DNA of 64,000 nt from G963704535 sp963704535. Lineage in GTDB: Bacteria > Chloroflexota > Chloroflexia > Chloroflexales > Roseiflexaceae. Within the stretch, counting starts at the first letter, position 1, and each line of letters opens with the position of its first letter. The DNA is taken from NCBI GenBank assembly GCA_963704535.1, contig OY969916.1, positions 310,001 to 374,000 on the forward strand, given 5' to 3'. Shown in pieces: positions 44,535-52,959 of the stretch. The translations under genes and the position numbers were made by a program. Under the pieces are notes generated by a model. It was not told where the DNA came from, did no database searches, and worked only from the letters and a program-made list of their open reading frames with translations.

Positions 44535-45476
44535 ATGGCTGATCTCGCCCAGAGCAGTTCGAAAGCCCGCGCGCCGGCCACGCCGGCGCAGCGGGCACGC
44601 CGGTTCCTCGCCCGGTACGGCTGGGGCTACGCCTTTGTGCTGCCCAGCATGCTCATGTTCGCGATCTTCACGCTGCTCCCGGTGCTCTGGTCGCTGATCA
44701 TCTCGTTCCAGCAGTACAGCCTGCGCACCGGCGGGAAGTGGGTCGGCTTCGCCAACTACGTCGCCGCCTTCACCACCCAGAGCGGCGTGTTCGTGACCGC
44801 GCTCCAGAACACGCTCTACTACACCGTGATCACCGTCAGCGCCAACATCCTGGTCGGGCTGGTCCTCGCCAGCCTGATCCAGCCGCTGGGCCGCACGTCC
44901 AAGACCTTCTTCCGCGCCGCGTACTACCTGCCCGCCGTCACCAGCGTGGTGATCATCGCGATGACCTGGCGCTGGATCTTCAACGCCCAGTGGGGGCTGC
45001 TCAACTACCTGTTCAGGGTGGCCGGCCTAGCGCCGGTGCGCTGGCTCTCGGACCCCGACATCGCGCTCAACAGCATCGTGCTCTCGACAGTGCTGACGGT
45101 GCCGGCGACCGGCGTGGTGCTGTTCAGCGCGGCGATGGGCAGCATCCCGACCGAGTTCTACGAGGCCGCCGAACTCGACGGCGCCGGCCCGCTGCGCCGC
45201 TGGTGGCACGTCACCCTGCCGCTGATCAAGTCCACCACGCTCTACCTAGTGGTGCTCTACACGATCGCCAGCTTCGAGGTCTTCGAGAAGGTATTCATCA
45301 TGGTGCCGAGCGGCGTGGGCAACAGCACCCAGACGATCGTCACCCAGATCTACCAGAACGGCTTCCAGCAGTTCCGCTACGGCGTGGCCGCCGCGCAGGC
45401 GTTTATCCTGTTCCTGATCATCGCCTCGATCGCGGCGATCCAGTTCCGCCTGCTCCGCAGCGACGTTGAATATTAG
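44535..45476 (+). CDS. Sugar ABC transporter permease (MalF/UgpA type)
   Basis: A 313-residue inner-membrane protein with six membrane segments, starting at YAFVLPSMLMFAIFTLLPV. The permease EAA loop reads EAAELDGAGPLRRWWHVTLP. It starts 7 bp after the binding-protein stop with a GAGGAAC ribosome site, so the two are co-transcribed. Confidence 0.92.
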   Translation: MADLAQSSSKARAPATPAQRARRFLARYGWGYAFVLPSMLMFAIFTLLPVLWSLIISFQQYSLRTGGKWVGFANYVAAFTTQSGVFVTALQNTLYYTVITVSANILVGLVLASLIQPLGRTSKTFFRAAYYLPAVTSVVIIAMTWRWIFNAQWGLLNYLFRVAGLAPVRWLSDPDIALNSIVLSTVLTVPATGVVLFSAAMGSIPTEFYEAAELDGAGPLRRWWHVTLPLIKSTTLYLVVLYTIASFEVFEKVFIMVPSGVGNSTQTIVTQIYQNGFQQFRYGVAAAQAFILFLIIASIAAIQFRLLRSDVEY

Positions 45477-45659
45477 AATGGGCCGGGGTGGTGACAAGAT
45501 GACAAGATGACAAGATGACAAGATGAAAGGGCTGAGCACCTGTAGGGCGGGCCCTCCGTGGCCGCCGCTCCGTGGCCGCCCGGACGCCACGCATCACGCA
45601 TCACGTTTCACGTCTCCGGCAATCGTAAATCGCGAATCGTAAATACGGATAGAAAATCG
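45477..45659. repeat. Repeat-filled gap between permease genes
   Basis: A GACAAGAT octamer array, a GGGCCCTCCGTGGCCGCC unit, CACGCATCA and AAATCG repeats. No coding frame of its own is credible. Confidence 0.75.
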
Positions 45660-46520
45660 ATGGTCACCCAAACACTCCCCATAAGAGCCGGTCGGCGCCG
45701 CCTGACCCTGCGCCGAGTCGCGATGTGGGCCACGCTGCTGGTCTCCACCTTCATCTCGCTCTGGCCGATGTACTGGCTGTTCGTCACCGCGCTGACGCCG
45801 ACCCAGGAGACGGTCAAGATCCCGCCCGATCTCATCCCCATCCACGCCAGCATGGCCAACTTCCAGCGGCTCTTCGTCCAGGCCAAGGACTACTGGCACT
45901 GGTCGCTCAACAGCCTGCTGGTGGCCGGCGGCGCGACCCTCTTTCACGTCGTGTTCGACACGCTGGCGGGCTACGGGTTCGCCAAGAAGCGCTTCCCCGG
46001 TCGCAACCTGCTGTTCTGGATGGTCCTGGCCACGCTGATGGTGCCCGACCATGTGACGCTGGTGCCGCGCTACATCGTCGCGCGCAACCTGCGGATCATC
46101 GACAGCATCTGGGCGGTCCTGCTGCCCGCCACTGCCCAGGTCTTCGGGATCTTCCTGATGCGCCAGTACATCCAGACGCTGCCCTCCGAACTGGAGGACG
46201 CGGCGCGGATCGACGGCTGCGGCGAGTTCGGCGTGTTCTGGCGGGTGATCCGGCCCCTGGCTGCACCGGCCATCGGCGCGCTGGCGATCTTCACCTTCGT
46301 GCGCAACTGGAACGACTTCTTCTGGCCGCTGATCGTGCTCCAAAAGAGCCCGAACTACACCCTGCCGGTCGGCGTCGCCAGCCTCCAAGGCGAGTTCAGC
46401 ACCGACTACGGGATCATCTTCGCCGGCGCGGCCCTGGCGGCCCTGCCGACGATCGTGTTCTTCCTGGTGTTCCAGCGCTACTTCCTCGAAGGCGTACGCA
46501 TGGGCGCGATCAAGGGCTGA
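45660..46520 (+). CDS. Sugar ABC transporter permease (MalG/UgpE type)
   Basis: A 286-residue permease with six membrane segments (MWATLLVSTFISLWPMYWLF first). The EAA loop reads EDAARIDGCGEFGVFWRVI and the end is YFLEGVRMGAIKG, typical of the MalG branch. The start is taken at ATG 45660 (MVTQTLPIRAG); longer reading would translate intergenic repeats. It pairs with the upstream MalF-type permease. Confidence 0.92.
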   Translation: MVTQTLPIRAGRRRLTLRRVAMWATLLVSTFISLWPMYWLFVTALTPTQETVKIPPDLIPIHASMANFQRLFVQAKDYWHWSLNSLLVAGGATLFHVVFDTLAGYGFAKKRFPGRNLLFWMVLATLMVPDHVTLVPRYIVARNLRIIDSIWAVLLPATAQVFGIFLMRQYIQTLPSELEDAARIDGCGEFGVFWRVIRPLAAPAIGALAIFTFVRNWNDFFWPLIVLQKSPNYTLPVGVASLQGEFSTDYGIIFAGAALAALPTIVFFLVFQRYFLEGVRMGAIKG

Positions 46521-46628
46521 AATTGAGAATTGAGAATTGAGAATGGACAACTGACCACGGACGACTGACCACGGACAACGGACACGCAACACGCAACACG
46601 CAACACGCAACACGCAACACGTAAATCT
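46521..46628. repeat. Heptad arrays between permease and anmK
   Basis: TTGAGAA, CCACGGAC and ACACGCA arrays in succession. The first two are the families found in frame inside the NRPS. Confidence 0.85.
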
Positions 46629-47930
46629 ATGCATGTCATCGGCCTAATCTCAGGAACCTCGATCGACGCGATCGACGCCGCGCAGGTCGAGATCGAGCGC
46701 GACGGCGATGCGCTGCGCCTGGCCGTGCGCGCCTTCGCCATGTTCCCGTTCGAGCCCGCGCTGCGCGAGCGGGTCGTGGCCCTGCTGCCGCCCAGCACCG
46801 GCTCCACTGCCGAAGTCTGCGCCGTCAACGCGCTGCTGGGCGAGGCCTTCGCCGCCGCCGCGCTGGCCCTGGCCGAGCGGGCCGGGCTGCCGATCGCCGC
46901 CGTCGACCTGATCGCCTCGCACGGGCAGACGGTCTATCACCAGGTCGCCGTCGGCGCCGTGCGCTCGACGCTCCAGCTCGGCGCCCCGGCCGTCCTGGCC
47001 GAGCGCACCGGCCGCACCGTCGCCGCCGACTTCCGGCCGCGCGATATCGCCGCCGGGGGCCAGGGCGCGCCGCTGGTGCCCTACCTCGACGTGCTGCTCT
47101 TCGGCGATGAGCGGCTGCACCGCGCCGTACAGAACATCGGCGGCATCGGCAATGTGACCTACCTCCCGGCCGAGGATAGAGGATTGAAGATAGAGGATAG
47201 CAGTGTTGGCGCAGATGACACGCTATCCTCTATCCTCTATCCTCTATCTTCAGTCCATCCTTCGGTCGTCGCCTTCGACACCGGCCCCGGCAATGTGCTG
47301 ATCGATGAGGCCGTGCGGCTCCTGACGGCGGGCGCCCAATCCTACGACCGCGATGGGCGCATGGCTGCGGCCGGGCGCGTCGACGAGGCGCTGCTGGCCG
47401 GGTGGCTCGACCACCCTTTCTTCCGTCTGCCGCCGCCCCGCTCGACCGGCCGCGAGCTATTCGGCGCCGCCGAGGCCCATGCCTACGTCGCCCAGTGCCA
47501 GGCGCGCGGCCTGACCCATGCCAACACCATCGCTACGCTGACCGCGCTGACCGCGCGCAGCATCGCTGGTGCCTATGAGCGCTACTGCGGCCAGGTGGAC
47601 GAGGTGCTGGTCGGCGGGGGCGGGGCGCGCAACCCAACCCTGCTGCGGATGCTGGCAGCGGCCCTGCCCGGCGCGGCAGTGCGCCCGCTCGATGACCTGG
47701 GCCTCGACGCCGACGCCAAGGAAGCTGTGGCCTTCGCCGTCGCCGGGTACGCCACGCTACACGGCTGGCCCAACAACGTCCCCGCCGCCACCGGCGCGAC
47801 CCACCCGGTCGTGCTCGGCAGCCTGACGCCCGGCCAGAATTACCGGGTCCTGCTGGGGCATGTGCTCGCCACGCCGTCGGTGCCCGTGCATAAGATTCTT
47901 TTAGAAGCTGTCCGAAAAGGGGGAGTTTGA
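46629..47930 (+). CDS. anmK: Anhydro-N-acetylmuramic acid kinase with in-frame repeat insertion
   Basis: A 433-residue AnmK (family members are about 370-390). It phosphorylates and hydrolyses 1,6-anhydroMurNAc to MurNAc-6-phosphate. Blocks: GLISGTSIDAIDAA, SHGQTVYH, LGAPAVLAERTGRTVAADFR, AAGGQGAPLVPY, QNIGGIGNVTYLP, FDTGPGNVLID, GGGGARNPTLL, DAKEAVAFA. Between NVTYLP and VVAFDTGPGN there are about 28 extra residues encoded by a GGATAGAGGATT palindrome (47172-47251). The last residues (LLEAVRKGGV) are encoded by the start of a hairpin repeat. The nearby murQ supplies the next step. Confidence 0.92.
   Translation: MHVIGLISGTSIDAIDAAQVEIERDGDALRLAVRAFAMFPFEPALRERVVALLPPSTGSTAEVCAVNALLGEAFAAAALALAERAGLPIAAVDLIASHGQTVYHQVAVGAVRSTLQLGAPAVLAERTGRTVAADFRPRDIAAGGQGAPLVPYLDVLLFGDERLHRAVQNIGGIGNVTYLPAEDRGLKIEDSSVGADDTLSSILYPLSSVHPSVVAFDTGPGNVLIDEAVRLLTAGAQSYDRDGRMAAAGRVDEALLAGWLDHPFFRLPPPRSTGRELFGAAEAHAYVAQCQARGLTHANTIATLTALTARSIAGAYERYCGQVDEVLVGGGGARNPTLLRMLAAALPGAAVRPLDDLGLDADAKEAVAFAVAGYATLHGWPNNVPAATGATHPVVLGSLTPGQNYRVLLGHVLATPSVPVHKILLEAVRKGGV
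47172..47251. repeat. In-frame palindromic repeat inside anmK
   Basis: GAGGATAGAGGATTGAAGAT faces TATCCTCTATCCTCTATCTT across a short centre. It is read in frame as RGLKIEDSSV…LSSILYPLSSV. Same architecture as the NRPS insertions but a different sequence family. Confidence 0.88.
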
Positions 47931-48060
47931 GAGGGCAGCCCCCTCAAGAACTCTCTTTGCCTGCGGCAGCAAGGTACTTCACCTCATTTTTTATCGACGA
48001 TTTTCGCCCGACCGGGCGAAAATCGTCGATAAAAGAAAGAAAAAGTACCACACTGCCGTA
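47905..48060. repeat. Hairpin repeat followed by MITE-like palindrome, copy 3
   Basis: 47905-47950 is the CTGTCCGAAAAGGGGGAG / GAGGGCAGCCCCCTC hairpin family. 47955-48060 is the MITE-like palindrome with arms ATCGACGATTTTCGCCCG and complement. Confidence 0.85.
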
Positions 48061-48086
48061 GGCCAGAGGCGCGGCCGCCTACGTAG

Positions 48087-48611
48087 TTACAGGGGACATT
48101 CGAGGTGGATATCATCCGGCTCAAGCGCGAACTGTTCGGGGTCGGGGGTGGGCGTCACGACGCAGCCGCGGTGCTGGTAGAAGTGGATGGTGTTCTCCGA
48201 CGGCGTCGCCGAGACATACAGGCGCTTTGCTCCAAGCGCCCGCGCGCCCTCGGCGGCCTGCTCGAACAGCAGCCTTCCCAGGCCCTGCTTGCGGTAGCCA
48301 TCGCTGACGTGGAGCAGCTTGAGCTGGAGCTGGTCGCGTTCCGGGCCGATGAAGATCGTATCGAGGACCGCGACGCCGACCAGCCGCCCTCCGTCGAACG
48401 CGCCATAGAACACCCCACCGCGATCGAAGCAGGCTTGGAGCAGCGGCGTATAGCGCTCGGCCTCGCCCGGCGGCCACCCGCGCGCCTGGAACGGCGCCGG
48501 CTCCAGCACCAGCTCGCCATCCTGGAGCCGGTAGATGTTCTCGATCAGCTCGCTGCGATCGATCGTCCAGATCAGCTCGATCTCATCGCGGGATAATAAT
48601 CTCTGTAGCAT
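48087..48611 (-). CDS. GNAT N-acetyltransferase
   Basis: A 174-residue GNAT-fold protein. The acetyl-CoA loop is SDGYRKQGLGRLLFEQA, followed by AKRLYVSATPSENTIHFYQHRG, the usual C-terminal GNAT block. ATG at 48611 follows GGAGATTCTCT. It is transcribed against the recycling genes and probably independent of them. Substrate unknown. Confidence 0.85.
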   Translation of the reverse strand: MLQRLLSRDEIELIWTIDRSELIENIYRLQDGELVLEPAPFQARGWPPGEAERYTPLLQACFDRGGVFYGAFDGGRLVGVAVLDTIFIGPERDQLQLKLLHVSDGYRKQGLGRLLFEQAAEGARALGAKRLYVSATPSENTIHFYQHRGCVVTPTPDPEQFALEPDDIHLECPL

Positions 48612-48726
48612 AGAGAATCTCCGGCAGCACCAGACCGCACGGCCAGTGCCGAATGCAGCACGGCGTTTGCGGCGATTATACCGCACTCCGCGTCTGGTGG
48701 CGTCCGGTGAGGGATTGGAGGGAATC

Positions 48727-49617
48727 GTGGCATCCTACCCGTTGCTTACCGAGGGGAGCAACCCGGCCACGGCGTCGATCGACACCATGAGCGCCCGCGA
48801 GATCGTCGCCGCCATCGCCGCCGAGGACGCCAAGGTCGCCGCAGCCGTCGCGGCCGTGGGCGACGAGATCGCGCGGCTGGTCGAGGTGGTCGCCGAGCGC
48901 ATGCGGCGCGGCGGTCGGCTGATCTACGTCGGCGCCGGCACGTCGGGCCGGCTGGGCGTGCTCGACGCCGCCGAGTGCCCGCCGACCTACAGCACCCGCC
49001 CCGAGCAGGTCGTCGGCCTGCTCGCCGGGGGCGAAGCGGCGCTCACCCGCTCGGTCGAGGCCGCCGAGGACCGCCCCGAGGACGGGCGGCGCGACGTCGA
49101 GGCGCTGGGCGTCGGCCCCGACGACGTGCTGCTGGGCATCGCCGCCAGCGGTCGGACGCCCTACGTGCTGGGCGCCGTCGCGGCGGCCCGCGAGTGGGGC
49201 GCGTTCGTGGCGGGGCTGGCCTGCACGCACCCCTCGCCGCTGGCCGAGGCCGTCGAGCTGATGCTCGCGCCGATCGTCGGCCCCGAGGTGATCGCCGGCT
49301 CGACCCGCATGAAGGCCGGCACGGCCCAGAAGCTGGTGCTCAACACCCTCAGTACCGCCGTGATGATCCGGCTGGGCAAGACCTTCGGCAACCTGATGGT
49401 CGATGTGCAGCCGTCGAACGAGAAGCTGCGCCGCCGGGCCGCCGGCATCGTCGCCAGCGCCACCGGCCTGCCGCTCGATCAGGCCGCCGCAGCCCTCGCC
49501 GCCGCCGGCGATGAGCCCAAGACCGCGATCATGATGGTGCTGGCCGGCATCGACGCCGCCGAGGCGCGGCGGCGGCTGGCAGCGAGTGGGGGGCATGTGC
49601 GGGGGGCGCTCATGTGA
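48727..49617 (+). CDS. murQ: N-acetylmuramic acid 6-phosphate etherase
   Basis: A 296-residue SIS-domain enzyme that cleaves the lactyl ether of MurNAc-6-phosphate to GlcNAc-6-phosphate. Blocks: GRLIYVGAGTSGRLGVLDAAECPPTY (active-site region), GIAASGRTPYV, EVIAGSTRMKAGTAQKLVLN, MVDVQPSNEKLRRRA. Length matches the family. GTG at 48727 follows GGAGGGA. It acts directly after AnmK or a MurNAc kinase. Confidence 0.94.
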   Translation: MASYPLLTEGSNPATASIDTMSAREIVAAIAAEDAKVAAAVAAVGDEIARLVEVVAERMRRGGRLIYVGAGTSGRLGVLDAAECPPTYSTRPEQVVGLLAGGEAALTRSVEAAEDRPEDGRRDVEALGVGPDDVLLGIAASGRTPYVLGAVAAAREWGAFVAGLACTHPSPLAEAVELMLAPIVGPEVIAGSTRMKAGTAQKLVLNTLSTAVMIRLGKTFGNLMVDVQPSNEKLRRRAAGIVASATGLPLDQAAAALAAAGDEPKTAIMMVLAGIDAAEARRRLAASGGHVRGALM

Positions 49618-49627
49618 AAAGGGGAGT

Positions 49628-50179
49628 TTAGAGAAACAACTCATCAACAGGCATGGTCCAGCCCGGTACAGCAGTTTCTGCCTCCGCGACCTCGCCTCGC
49701 CGATAGATTGTCGGTGTCTGTGCATCGCTTGCGCGGTATACCCTGATCACATCGTCATCCATTAAATCCACACCCCATACTACCAGCGTACCTGCCGCAA
49801 AGTAATCTTGAAGCTTCTTGGCAATACTTCGCTCCGCTTTCGGCCCATAATCACCTTCGCTCCGTACTTCGGCTGCGAAGGTGGGTGCGCCCTCCAGAAA
49901 CTTCAAGCCAGTTGGCTTGCCGACGTAAAACGCTGCATCAGGACTAAACGATTTTCGATGTGGGAGATTGACTTTGAAACCCGCATTATCAGCATACGCG
50001 CGCCCATCAGGAACGTTGTGTTCGTACTGCCGTAAGCTCATATAAATCGCGCCGGCAGCACGATTCGGTGCATCGCCAGTCGGTGACATGAGGACGATTT
50101 CTCCATCAACAAGTTCGGCCTTGCCATTGTCCGGCACCTGATACAGGTCGTCAATTGTTGCTCGTGTTCGTGTAACCAT
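49628..50179 (-). CDS. Uma2 family (DUF820) restriction-fold protein
   Basis: A 183-residue Uma2-family protein. Visible are ELVDGEIVLMSP, GAIYMSLRQY, PDAAFYVGKP and the PD-(D/E)xK-like core FAAEVRSEGDYG…AERSIAKKLQDYFAAG. These proteins are common and often multicopy in Cyanobacteria and Chloroflexota; their function is unknown, possibly a nuclease. It opens the island that splits murQ from the MurK-like gene. Confidence 0.85.
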   Translation of the reverse strand: MVTRTRATIDDLYQVPDNGKAELVDGEIVLMSPTGDAPNRAAGAIYMSLRQYEHNVPDGRAYADNAGFKVNLPHRKSFSPDAAFYVGKPTGLKFLEGAPTFAAEVRSEGDYGPKAERSIAKKLQDYFAAGTLVVWGVDLMDDDVIRVYRASDAQTPTIYRRGEVAEAETAVPGWTMPVDELFL

Positions 50180-50204
50180 GGAGCCACCTCGTGTGGGCCA
50201 ACCA

Positions 50205-50435
50205 CTAAGATTCCTGTCTCACTGTGGTTTTAGCGAGATTGAGCAATAGGCGAAGTGCTTCATTCACCGCTTCTTCGTTCGGAAACGCTGCGGCTACATC
50301 TGGGGCGAGCCGGACAATATTTGAACCAGCCGCGAGCCGCTGCACATATTTCCCACGCACGCCGTTCTTTAGGAGAGTCTCGTCGTACTCGTCGCGCAGG
50401 TCATCCTCCAATGGCGTGTTAATTTCCTGATTCAT
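50205..50435 (-). CDS. Antitoxin of BrnT pair
   Basis: A 76-residue protein with a charged N-terminus and a ribbon-helix-helix-like C-terminal half (LAPDVAAAFPNEEAVNEALR). This matches COG3514/BrnA-like antitoxins paired with BrnT. It overlaps the end of the toxin gene by 17 bp, the expected toxin-first order for BrnTA. Confidence 0.75.
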   Translation of the reverse strand: MNQEINTPLEDDLRDEYDETLLKNGVRGKYVQRLAAGSNIVRLAPDVAAAFPNEEAVNEALRLLLNLAKTTVRQES

Positions 50436-50694
50436 ATAATCGCCGCTCCTTTGGTCTGAGCGTTCGGGCGCTAATGATACGGATACGGTTGCTACGATCA
50501 GTGTGAGCGACCATCAGTAGGCGTCCTTGCGCTGACGTGCCGATAACGATACATCGCTCCTCATCGTTCGAATGATCGGGATCGGCAAAGGTGACTACGA
50601 GTGGATCGTAGAAGACTGTGGCCGCCTCCTGAAAGGAAACGCCGTGCTTTTGCAAGTTATAGTCCGCTTTCCGATCATCCCATTCAAAGTCCAT
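50419..50694 (-). CDS. brnT: BrnT-family toxin
   Basis: A 91-residue BrnT ribonuclease toxin. Diagnostic blocks: FEWDDRKADYNLQKHGVSFQEA, DERCIVIGTSAQGRLL, VAHTDRSNRIRIISARTLRPKERRLYE, with the His, Arg and Lys residues expected of the RelE-like fold. It would inhibit translation by RNA cleavage and is neutralised by the overlapping antitoxin. Confidence 0.88.
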   Translation of the reverse strand: MDFEWDDRKADYNLQKHGVSFQEAATVFYDPLVVTFADPDHSNDEERCIVIGTSAQGRLLMVAHTDRSNRIRIISARTLRPKERRLYESGN

Positions 50695-50738
50695 GGCGCC
50701 AGTATATCACAGACGTGATGCTCTTGGCTGGCACGACC

Positions 50739-50969
50739 TCAATCGTAGTTCCGACGACCCTCCTGGATGCTTTGAAGAATATCGCTGCGGATTATCGATG
50801 TGCTCGGCGTGATATTCTGGAATATCGAGGGGTGACGCTTTCCGCAGCTCCGGCGTAAGGACAAAACTCTGCCCGTCGCGCCGCTGAATACGTACGGCGC
50901 CATCATGCCGCACCTGCTCAAGCACGGCGGCAAGTTCTGGCGTGCTTCGGAGGAGGTATAACTCTTTAC
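50739..50969 (-). pseudogene. Decayed Phd/YefM-type antitoxin
   Basis: KSYTSSEARQN in one frame continues as AAVLEQVRHDGAVRIQRRDG in the next. It then returns to the first frame for DILQSIQEGRRNYD. The start codon position reads GTA. Two compensating shifts and no start make it a likely pseudogene, or a site of sequence error. No partner toxin gene is visible. Confidence 0.65.
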
Positions 50970-51251
50970 GGGCTTACCTCTATGAGGCTGATGTGGGCCG
51001 CTCGTGCAGCGGTTGGAGACCGCCATCGAGTGTGATCAAGACGCTCGACTGATTGTGCGCAGAAGAGGAGGGAGATGATTAGGTGGGCTGCGCTCGAAGA
51101 TGAGAAACGACTTTGCGGCCCGACGGTCAGTGTCAGCCGCTGCCCGCCCGAGGGCCACAGTGTGGACTGCCACTGCCGTTCAGCACAACATGCTAAATCG
51201 CCCCGATAGGGTCCTCGGCTGCACTCATTGTTGTGCCGCAGTCAAGTAACG
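50970..51251. other. Intergenic region with attC-like palindrome
   Basis: No credible gene. 51118-51236 holds an imperfect inverted repeat: GCCCGACGGTCAGTGTCAGC on one side and GGCTGCACTCATTGTTGTGC on the other. A perfect GCACAAC…GTTGTGC pair lies at 51183 and 51230. It is adjacent to ACTTTGCGGC, as at 52.79 kb. Confidence 0.45.
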
Positions 51252-52691
51252 CTATTTGACGAAATTGTCCAGAAATTTGATTATTTTCTTGTCACTCCAG
51301 TCTCGATAATGCCATTTATCATCCATGCTTAAAACATCGATCGTATGTCGGTCTAGATTGCGAATAAGGTTTGCTAGTTCTATATCGCTTATATCGTTCA
51401 TAATGGAGCGTAAAGGTCCCGTTGTAATGAGTTTTGTTATAACTGGTTCTGTTCTCTGGCGATAATAGAAACCGAAACTTGGGTATGCCTTGCTTACATT
51501 GTCGGAGTTGTTATGGGCAGTACAGATGCATTGAATATAATCAAACTGACAGACTGCTCCGACCAATTCATCTGTATCCGACGATAAGAGTTGGAATAAC
51601 CACTCATGTTGCTGAATATAATGAACAACTTCTTGAACCCATCCACCTTTCAGGAAACCCGCTCTCGATGCCATTATTGATACATACCTCGACCAGTAAT
51701 ACGAACGGTAATATTCGTCCCACTCCACCTCTTGCTCGATTAATTTCCGACACCCTTCCCATTGATCACGGTATACAAGTAGCGCGCCAATCACATAGAT
51801 GCGAATCATCACCTCTTTGGAAGTCCAGGCGCTGCTAAACTGTAACTCGTTGTTGTGAGGATACTTTGCTTTTTCGGAGCGTTTGCATAAAAGATAAAAA
51901 GATTTTTGCAACTCCGGCAAAAGCTCTAAACGCCGATTCTCGATCAAGATTGTTCCTATCATCGTCAAATTATCCAGTATTGGAAGTAGCCTGTTCTCCA
52001 TGGCGTTTTGGATTGCCGTTGCCTCTGACGGAAGTTGTTCTATGATATCGAAAAACAAGGGGACTGCATTTCGGACAAAGACTGAGACAATTTCTATACG
52101 TTGTGGGAGAACAAGCATGATTCTCTTGCGAAATGAAGTTGGTGATTCGTGCCAATATGTATCACTATACTCAATACTATCATTTGCTATGCCAATAGTT
52201 GAGTAAATAACTCGCAGTGCCTGATAAATCTTTTGTTCGAGTTCTTTGCGCACAACTAACTTATCTTGTTGGTCTTCGGCTAAATGATATATAGTGACTC
52301 GCTTAGCTCGCAAGTCAAAAGGAAGTTGGTTTGGATTGCCATAAGCTGTATTCATAATCATAATAATCCGATCAGTACCTAACGCTTTGATCGCATAACC
52401 AAGCTCTACCAATACATTCGGGTTAGGCGTGGGCTTTGACTCAGCTTGCTGGCTAATAATAGTAATATCGCAAACGAATACTTCGGCTTGGTCGATTTTG
52501 CTAAGGATCGTTGTTGCTATATCAGGTGCCCCCGGGATACCCAAGGTGTCACGATCTATCACAGGATCGACTTGGATATCCTCATCTCGACGCAGCGTCT
52601 TAATAGCATTCTCCAGAGTCTTCTCGATGAAAGTACGGTTGGTTGAGTTTGGGCGATCAGATTGCCACGAATAGAATACGTTCGACGCCAT
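51252..52691 (-). CDS. TIR-like / nucleotide-hydrolase-fold effector protein (candidate defence)
   Basis: A 479-residue protein with GC far below the genome. The N-terminal 160 residues resemble TIR-like and nucleoside-deoxyribosyltransferase-like Rossmann domains: VFYSWQSDRP, DRDTLGIPGAPDI, AEVFVCDITII, NPNVLVELGYAIK (conserved acidic residue) and RIIMIMNTAYG…LPFD. The remaining 310 residues are helical and not recognised. Such domains are often NAD-degrading effectors of anti-phage systems. ATG at 52691 is chosen because GGAG lies 8 nt upstream and MASNVFYSWQ is a natural start. It sits between two attC-like palindromes, in the same orientation as the neighbouring membrane-protein gene, among toxin-antitoxin genes and insertion sequences. 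Confidence 0.65.
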   Translation of the reverse strand: MASNVFYSWQSDRPNSTNRTFIEKTLENAIKTLRRDEDIQVDPVIDRDTLGIPGAPDIATTILSKIDQAEVFVCDITIISQQAESKPTPNPNVLVELGYAIKALGTDRIIMIMNTAYGNPNQLPFDLRAKRVTIYHLAEDQQDKLVVRKELEQKIYQALRVIYSTIGIANDSIEYSDTYWHESPTSFRKRIMLVLPQRIEIVSVFVRNAVPLFFDIIEQLPSEATAIQNAMENRLLPILDNLTMIGTILIENRRLELLPELQKSFYLLCKRSEKAKYPHNNELQFSSAWTSKEVMIRIYVIGALLVYRDQWEGCRKLIEQEVEWDEYYRSYYWSRYVSIMASRAGFLKGGWVQEVVHYIQQHEWLFQLLSSDTDELVGAVCQFDYIQCICTAHNNSDNVSKAYPSFGFYYRQRTEPVITKLITTGPLRSIMNDISDIELANLIRNLDRHTIDVLSMDDKWHYRDWSDKKIIKFLDNFVK

Positions 52692-52798
52692 TTGGCTGAC
52701 TCCATTTAAGTGTAACAAATATAGGAAGTCGGGCATATGAAGCTGTTGTATCATAGCACGAAGGCTATGCTGAAGTGTTGAGACGGCTGAACTTTGCG

Positions 52799-52928
52799 GC
52801 ACAACGGCCTGCCGTTCAGTTGCCCGCGCCGGAGTACAGCTTCGATAAGTCGGTACTGGTTGTCAAAATGCACCCGATCTTGTAGAGCGCCGCGAACGGC
52901 GCGAGGCAACTGCAACGGCTTGTTGGGC
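52799..52928 (-). repeat. attC-like imperfect palindrome
   Basis: Read on the minus strand, it starts GCCCAAC (fits RYYYAAC) and continues AAGCCGTTGCAGTTGCC. It ends with the inverted arm GGCAACTGAACGGC…GCCGTTGTGC (GTTGTGC, one mismatch to GTTRRRY). Length about 130 bp with bulged arms, as in integron attC sites. It separates the TIR-like gene from the membrane-protein gene. Confidence 0.5.
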
Positions 52929-52959
52929 GCTTCGACCAAAACAATTTATTCTAATGAAA

